Origin: Gnetum montanum | Lineage: Eukaryota; Streptophyta; Gnetopsida; Gnetales; Gnetaceae | Assembly: GCA_015680685.1 (NCBI GenBank) | Contig: MNCI01001846.1 | Location: forward strand, 292,902 to 356,901 | Reading direction: 5' to 3' | DNA length: 64,000 nucleotides | In this document: piece by piece, positions 58,508-64,000 of the stretch | Layout of the letters: the number at the start of each line of letters is the position of its first letter | How positions within the stretch are numbered: the stretch's first letter is position 1 | Program-made: the position numbers and the translations under genes | Notes under the pieces: model-generated | Seen by the model: the letters and a program-made list of their open reading frames with translations, nothing else | The model's database searches: none | What the model was told of the DNA's origin: nothing

Positions 58508-59460
58508 ATGAGGATCCTCTCATGGAATTGCAGGGGATAGGGCACCCCTTTCAAATGTTGTACCCTTAAGGATATAGTGGCTAGAGAGCACTATGATGTT
58601 GTTTGTCTACAAGAGATGAAGGTTCAACAACAGAAATTTCATTGATTAAGATGGCCCAGATGGTTTTTGCATGTTGTGCCTTGTAGGGGGAGGGCCAGAG
58701 GCTTGGCCATCATGTCCAAGGGGTCTTTTATGATGGTGGATGAGTCCTGTTGGAGCATAAGTTTACGATTGCAACAACAAGGTTTGTGGATCACAAACTT
58801 CTATGGGGCTCAGTAATGGGAGGAACACCTTCAGGAGCTAGAGCGAATAGCACCTAGGATTGTTGATCAGAAACAATGGATTCTACTGGGGGATTTTAAC
58901 TAGCGTCTCCATCCATGGGGAAAATTTGACAGGGATATTTCAGACCCCTGAGGGGGTCAAGAGTTCAAGGAATTTTTGATAGTCCATGAGTTGGTCGATA
59001 TGGAAATTAGAGGGTGTCAGTTGACATGGTGTAATCAAAGAAAGGGGTAGGATAGGCTCATGACCAAAATTGATTTGGTGTGGGCGAGCCTGTATGTCTT
59101 GATGTAAAAAGAGGTGAATGTTGTTGGTAAGGAATGCATGGCTTCAGATCATAGACCTTTGGTCTGTATGATAGGGCCTCCCGAGGAGCGAGAGCCACGC
59201 CTTTTTAGATTTGAGCTATCCTAGCTGATGAAGCTGTCGTTGTGATCGTTAGTGGAGGACATTTGGGGCACCTATAAGCAGGGTGCTGATCCCAGAGAGT
59301 TTCTAAAGCAAGTGCTGACTTCACTCAAGTAGCATATTTGGGGGATCTGGTCAGAGGACAAATTCTCCTTCAAATATGGTCAGAGAGAGCTTATGCCTTT
59401 TCTGGGACTCTATCTCGGCTGCTTGCCAAGTTTGTGGGTAAAAATCCCAAGTCAATATTG
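58508..59460 (+). pseudogene. L1 LINE ORF2 endonuclease domain remnant
   Basis: MRILSWNCRG starts at 58508. VVCLQEMKVQQQKF, GRARGLAIMSKGSF, WILLGDFN and MASDHRPLVC follow, the ordered active-site motifs of APE-like LINE endonucleases (N-C-R-G, Q-E-x-K, G-D-F-N, S-D-H-R-P). The domain nicks target DNA for priming. At least eight stops are present, and nothing of the RT follows after 59460. Confidence 0.85.
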
Positions 59461-59640
59461 AAATCAAGATAGGGAACTAAAAATTTTGTAGCAGTGGGTT
59501 TTGCAAATTCTATATCCTCTGGAGGGAGCTACAACTTTGAATAAGGAGAAGCTCCACATACCTGAAAAAGCTCCGGTTCTGCAAAAATTAGAGGCAGCAG
59601 CATCAAGGAAAATGGAAAAAATGGATGGAGTAAATGGTGA

Positions 59641-62600
59641 GATTTTCAAGACAATGAGCTAGATGAAGCATATGGTCTTCAACAGCCAGTCACATATGCT
59701 GAAGAGTTTAGTTCATCTGGAAACAAACATGAGAAATTATCAGACCAAAGAATGGAATATGAGAAAGCATTAGGGGCCACCAAGTATGAAAATTTTCAAC
59801 AATATTTGGACAAAGGATTTGCACTCTTAACATCAACTAAAAAGGGTCTTAATGAAAAAACTGAAATTAGGATCATGGAAGACATGCTACATGAAGCAGC
59901 AGACTTGTTTTCCAAAGCTGCTGTGATTAACCCTTCAAGCTTGACAGTTATGGGACAGTGTGGTAACACTTTGCTAGTTCATGGACAACTGAAGCTTAAA
60001 ATGAGCCAACGCTTAACAAGTTTGCTGTTTTCTGGGAAGGTGTCTGAGTTTAAGTATGAATCTGCTAAAGCCACGTTACATGACTTGTGTGAGGAATTCC
60101 AGAGCCTACTGGCTGGAGCAGGAAGCAAGTATAAGGTGGCATTATCCTCAGATAACAAGGATGTTAGGTCGCTGGATAACTGGGGGCTGGCTCTTTGTCT
60201 GCAGGCTCAGTTGGTTGGAGCTGAAGGAGTAAGAACTGTTACCCCTTTTCTAACTATGTTTTATTCATTGGTTTTCTTTTTCTTTTGTTTTTTTTTTCAA
60301 AACAATATCAGTATAGGTATATGGGGCCATCCTTCAAGAGTGATGGTAAGTTGTTTTTCATGTTATAAGACTTGGGTTAGAGTTTATGTGCAGTAACCTG
60401 AAAATTCATTGCTTTACCGGCCATTCAAACAAGATAATCCTTTTATATGGGAAGAGCCTTGGGTGATAACCTTAAAAGTAGGCATTACTAAACTGCATGA
60501 ACTTTGGTGAAAGGAAAATCTACCTGATAGTGATTGCAACCTGATATGAGTAAATTTAGGATGTCTTCGTAATCTATTTTACAATTTGTTTACATGTCAA
60601 GTGGTGTTACTAAATTTAGGGTATTCAAGGAGGTATTCTTCTATGAAAAGAACCAGATTGCTTAATGGTGCTTTTAAGGGTAGGAGCCTTCCCAAAAGTT
60701 CAGTCCTTTTAGGTTATGTCAAGTATTTCAAATGAAGAAACTTGCCAGCTCAAATACAATCTCAAAAACATGGTGACTTTGGAAACATCTGCAGCATTAT
60801 CTAGATTGTAGGTTTTATTGTTTCAGTAAGGTTGGGGATGATAGGGAACTGGCGGCACTACATATTGTAAAAACTCGGTGCTATGTACAAAATTATAACA
60901 AAATTAGAGATTTCTTCGTCTTGAAATGGTATTCTCTGTATAGACCATTTCCTTTTATGATGAATTAGGAAATAACTGATATTAAAAACTTTTTATAGTA
61001 ACAATATTTTAAGTACAAAAAATGGCTTATTTAAGAAAATTCTTAAACTTTCCTTCCTCTAAGCCTTGTCTGTTTTACTACACTACAGATCCCCTATCTT
61101 TTGGTTCTGTTATGATGCAATCTTTATAGCTTTTCATTATTCCTAGAAATTGCTGCATTCTAGAACCTTGGCCTTGAGGGATAGTATATGAATTTTTCAT
61201 ATGCATTAAAAAAGCTATTTGATCAAACAAATTGTTACTGAGCGTAACAAACCCTTAACTACATCTAATGCATTAGATTATCATGATTGAGGTTTTACAA
61301 ATCATGGATCTGATGCACTCTTGTTACAAGTTTGGTGTTTTGGATATGACCAAGGAAAGAAGATGTACATTAGTTTTGTCTGATTAAAAGTTTACAGCCT
61401 AGTTCTTCCAAAAAGTGTAGAAATCTGTGTTAGTTGAATCATTGAAGGATAGAAACATGAAAACATAAACGGTAGCAAGTTAAAAACAATGAGAAACTGT
61501 ACATGGATTTACAGATGATTTCTTTGCATCCATGGAATTGCCAACTGAAAAATAAAAAATAAAAAAAATCTTTTCATTGCAGTGGCAACTTGTTAATTTG
61601 TGACCGGTTGTGTGAATGTTATATTTTTCCTTGATGTAGACAATTGTACATGTTCATGAAGTTTCACTTTCACATGTGTTCTGGGTATGTGTTTATTGTT
61701 TATACCTTGGGATGAAAAGCATTTGGGACATGTCCTAGGTAGTTAGCCCCTGCCTTATCATTGCTGTTTTCTTCCCAACAAGAAAACAAAACCACCAGTT
61801 CTCTACTGGCCAGATCACAACTATTATCATTGACTATTTAACCTAGTATTAGCTATTCAATTGCACCATTACAATTTTGTAATAATGTGGCTATTAATCA
61901 AATTAGGGACTATACAAACATATCAGAGAGGAACCAAAATATGCATATGGTCATGAAAGTCAACATGATGTTAAACTTTAACACTACTAGTAGGCATCCA
62001 CTTCAACACTACTAGTAGGTATCTTGGATGGTAGTGTCTTTAGAACTCTTAGGACCTTTTGCAACTTTTTAAGGTGAACTTTAATGATTTATGCTATTTA
62101 TTCTCTCTCTAATCGATGAAAAATCAATTGCAACTGATAATGAATCTAGTATGATTTGAAATGTCTTGCAAAAAAGAAAAAAATAAGAAGAAAAAAAATT
62201 ACAAACTATAGATGGTACAACATGCTTGTCATCAAATAAAGCATCCATGAACCCAACGGATGGTAGGACATATTTGATTCACTAGGATTTGCTAGTGAAT
62301 TCTGGAAAGATGTATCATTAAGTTCTCTGTGCAGCTCTTAAGTCTTTGCACTGTGCTTTCTGTGGTCGCCAATTTGACCTGGGCATCTACGACACTGCTT
62401 AGCCTTTCATACCTGACCAGCATTATTGTGGGCCTATAGACAAAATCTGCTAGGATAAGCTTTAGGCGTATTGAATTTCGTGCTGGTGCTGATAAGATTG
62501 GCAAATGATTCAAATCTTATTATGGCTGATTTGATGGAAGTCGGATGTCTAGAATGATCTATTCTATAGACATAGTCCAATGCATTTGCCTAGGCTTTCT

Positions 62601-63783
62601 TTAGGTAATCAAAAGTATTAATGAATGATGTGGAGTACAGGTTGAACCTGCAAATGGAATGTTAAAATCCTATTCAACAGAACATTTCTAAATTAGTCTG
62701 TTTTGACTCCAATGTATGCTTCATGAAAGATCAAATATTACTTCATTTGTAATCTACGAGTAGTTAGGATCAAAACAACAAACTTATGCACATACCAAGT
62801 GTTTTGCATGATTGGGAATGATAAATTGGGTGCATCAAAATAAAGGATATTCATTCCATTGCTAAGTGACTTTATATTGTTCTTCAAGCAAGAAACATGA
62901 CAAGATGTTATTAGCTGTACTGTAAATTTTCCAATTTAAGGCTTACAGTAGGAAGTTAAATGATTGCTATATTAAATAAAACAAAACCGTTACACAAGAA
63001 CCGTGGGTGGTATTAAGTATTGGGGGTGAAATGGACTTTGTATAAGAGTATTTCAAGATGTATAGTCTTCTTCCATGCTCATCTTTTTGCAACTTTTGTG
63101 AAGATAATTTCATGGAGCCAATCTTACAACCTTTTATTCATTGTAAAAACTTCAATGGGCACAATGGTAAAAATAATGTCATCCATGCTAAATTGGAACT
63201 ATTTGCTTTTCAAGATGTTGAAATAGGACATAGCTAGTGTGTTTGTCATACTTCCTTAAGTAACAGAAAAGTAACAAGATGCGCGATTTCCTACATTTTG
63301 AAATGTAACATTTCCAGTTCCATACTTTGTGTAGGACTCAATTTTTTAATTAATAGTTTTTATGTAGGATTCTAAAGCAGCAAAACAAGTTATATCTAGC
63401 TGCAAGTAACAAATTTGAAGCAGTGATGGGGATTAGTCAGATATATGCACCACAAGGTGCTTTTTTGCAATGACAATCATATTCATCATATTGTTAGTTG
63501 TCATATGAATTTTTCAGATATTATTTTATCTGCCTTGATTTCGGCTTTGAATTGGGAAAAACATAAAGCTTTGTGGAGTTGGGGATCAACAATGCATGAT
63601 CGATCACGATTACGTCCAAGTCCAAAGACAAACAAGGGCAAAATAAGGTTATTGTTGAAAGCTAAGAAGCTTTTCTAGGATGCACTCAATTTAAATCCAA
63701 GACTTACCCAAGCAGAGGTTGCCATGATTTCTTGCGCCATGATGCAGGATGAACTAGAAGAGTCTGGGTTGCATCAAGAATAA
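59641..63783 (+). pseudogene. TPR-like plant protein gene, 3' exons, disrupted
   Basis: The exon open from 59641 to 60228 reads ELDEAYGLQQPVTYAEEFSS, then LFSKAAVINPSSLTVMGQCG, NTLLVHGQLKLKMSQRLTSL and LDNWGLALCLQAQLVGAEG, with TPR-type helix pairs, and ends at a GTAAGA donor. After about 3.1 kb of intron, 63368-63456 gives LYLAASNKFEAVM and ISQIYAPQ. A 112-bp intron joins in phase to 63569-63783 (ALWSWGSTMHDRSRLRPSPK, KAKKLF-stop-DALNLNPRL, final TAA). The TAG at 63676 and an extra base near 63389 would disable the product. A 34-nt exon at 60312-60345 with a strong GTAAGT donor is possible. The 5' part is replaced by the LINE remnant. The function of the family is not recalled with certainty. 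Confidence 0.68.
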
Positions 63784-63916
63784 ACTAGAGCTAGTTAAGT
63801 TTGCATACTGGGATCCCCAAATCTTGTTGGAGGTTGATAGTAGATGTTAAAGGTTTTGGGTTTAATGCTTCAGTCAACTTGATGCCATGTGCTAAACACT
63901 TTACGTTCATCATCAG

Positions 63917-64000
63917 TGATGAGACGCGACTTGCACTGGGCCACGATATCGCGTACATCCCATGCGATATCGCATACGCGATATCGCGTCCCGCCGTCAT
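63917..64000 (+). repeat. start of another gypsy-family LTR, cut by window edge
   Basis: TGATGAGACGCGACTTGCAC and GGGCCACGATATCGCG, then CGCATACGCGATATCGCGTCCC-type palindromes, match the U3 start of element C's LTR. Only 84 bp lie in the window, so full element or solo LTR is unknown. The direction is + by the TGATG(A/G)GAC start. Confidence 0.85.

Larger units (their letters stand above)
57119..59600 (+). mobile_element. L1-type LINE remnant lacking reverse transcriptase
   Basis: A GC-rich leader (57119-57350) is followed by ORF1, then the apurinic-type endonuclease, in L1 order and orientation. Sequence similar to RT never appears. The right boundary is diffuse (59460-59640), where TPR-gene coding begins. 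A G-run with one N (58279-58306) marks a poorly resolved spot. Confidence 0.85.

Noticed and set aside
62292-62513. Minus-strand open frame within the TPR gene intron
   Set aside because: It contains no motif I can name and lacks support from splice sites.
1-64000. CRISPR arrays, rRNA genes and functional tRNA genes
   Set aside because: No spaced identical repeats of that kind and no complete cloverleaf sequences were seen; tRNA-like pieces are SINE heads or primer sites.

Overview
This window looks like nuclear DNA of a seed plant with a large, repeat-rich genome, most probably a gymnosperm. The signs are introns of several kilobases, nested LTR retrotransposons, L1- and RTE-type LINE remnants, tRNA-derived SINEs, plant ribosomal protein L5 sequence and an NLR-type resistance gene fragment. 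No bacterial or organellar gene organisation is visible. Assignments rest on reading translations by eye and on exact repeat and target-site comparisons; no database search was run.

Layout. 1-4948: decayed Ty1/copia element (Tork/Tnt1-like), + strand, its reverse transcriptase split by a Ty3/gypsy-family LTR (2975-3834) that contains a 647-base assembly gap. 4950-5563: minus-strand coiled-coil fragment of an NLR gene with a frame-breaking 67-bp tandem duplication. 6229-7812: intron-containing RPL5 pseudogene with a MITE-like element in an intron. 7813-12418: AT-rich DNA with short repeats and one tRNA-derived SINE candidate.

12419 to about 41900: a nest of four related Ty3/gypsy elements, probably Athila-like, sharing TGATG...CATCA termini and a tRNA-Asp-type primer site. 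A (+) is the outer host. B (-, 14711-21821) sits in A's gag. D (-, 25247-41445) sits in A's pol, between RNase H and integrase. C (+, 32264-41163) sits in D's 5' LTR. Target-site duplications support B (AAGGA/AAGGG), D (TTGAT) and C (TCCAC), and A's reading frame rejoins across both breaks. A and B carried gag-pol. D has only gag and protease. C has a broken gag plus a long, nearly intact second ORF: a globular N-terminal domain followed by a long coiled coil, behind its own palindrome-plus-TATA promoter-like block. C and D therefore look like non-autonomous elements that would need pol from relatives. C's second ORF and its internal promoter are the best candidates for something undescribed.

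43305-53053: + strand gene with an Arg/Ser-rich possible organelle presequence and NHL-repeat exons, eight exons visible and no 3' end found. Its introns hold SINE and RTE fragments. 57119 to about 59600: L1-type LINE remnant (ORF1 and endonuclease) without reverse transcriptase, abutting exons of a TPR-like gene (59641-63783) that carries a stop codon and a frameshift. 63917-64000: start of another LTR of the same gypsy family, cut by the window edge.
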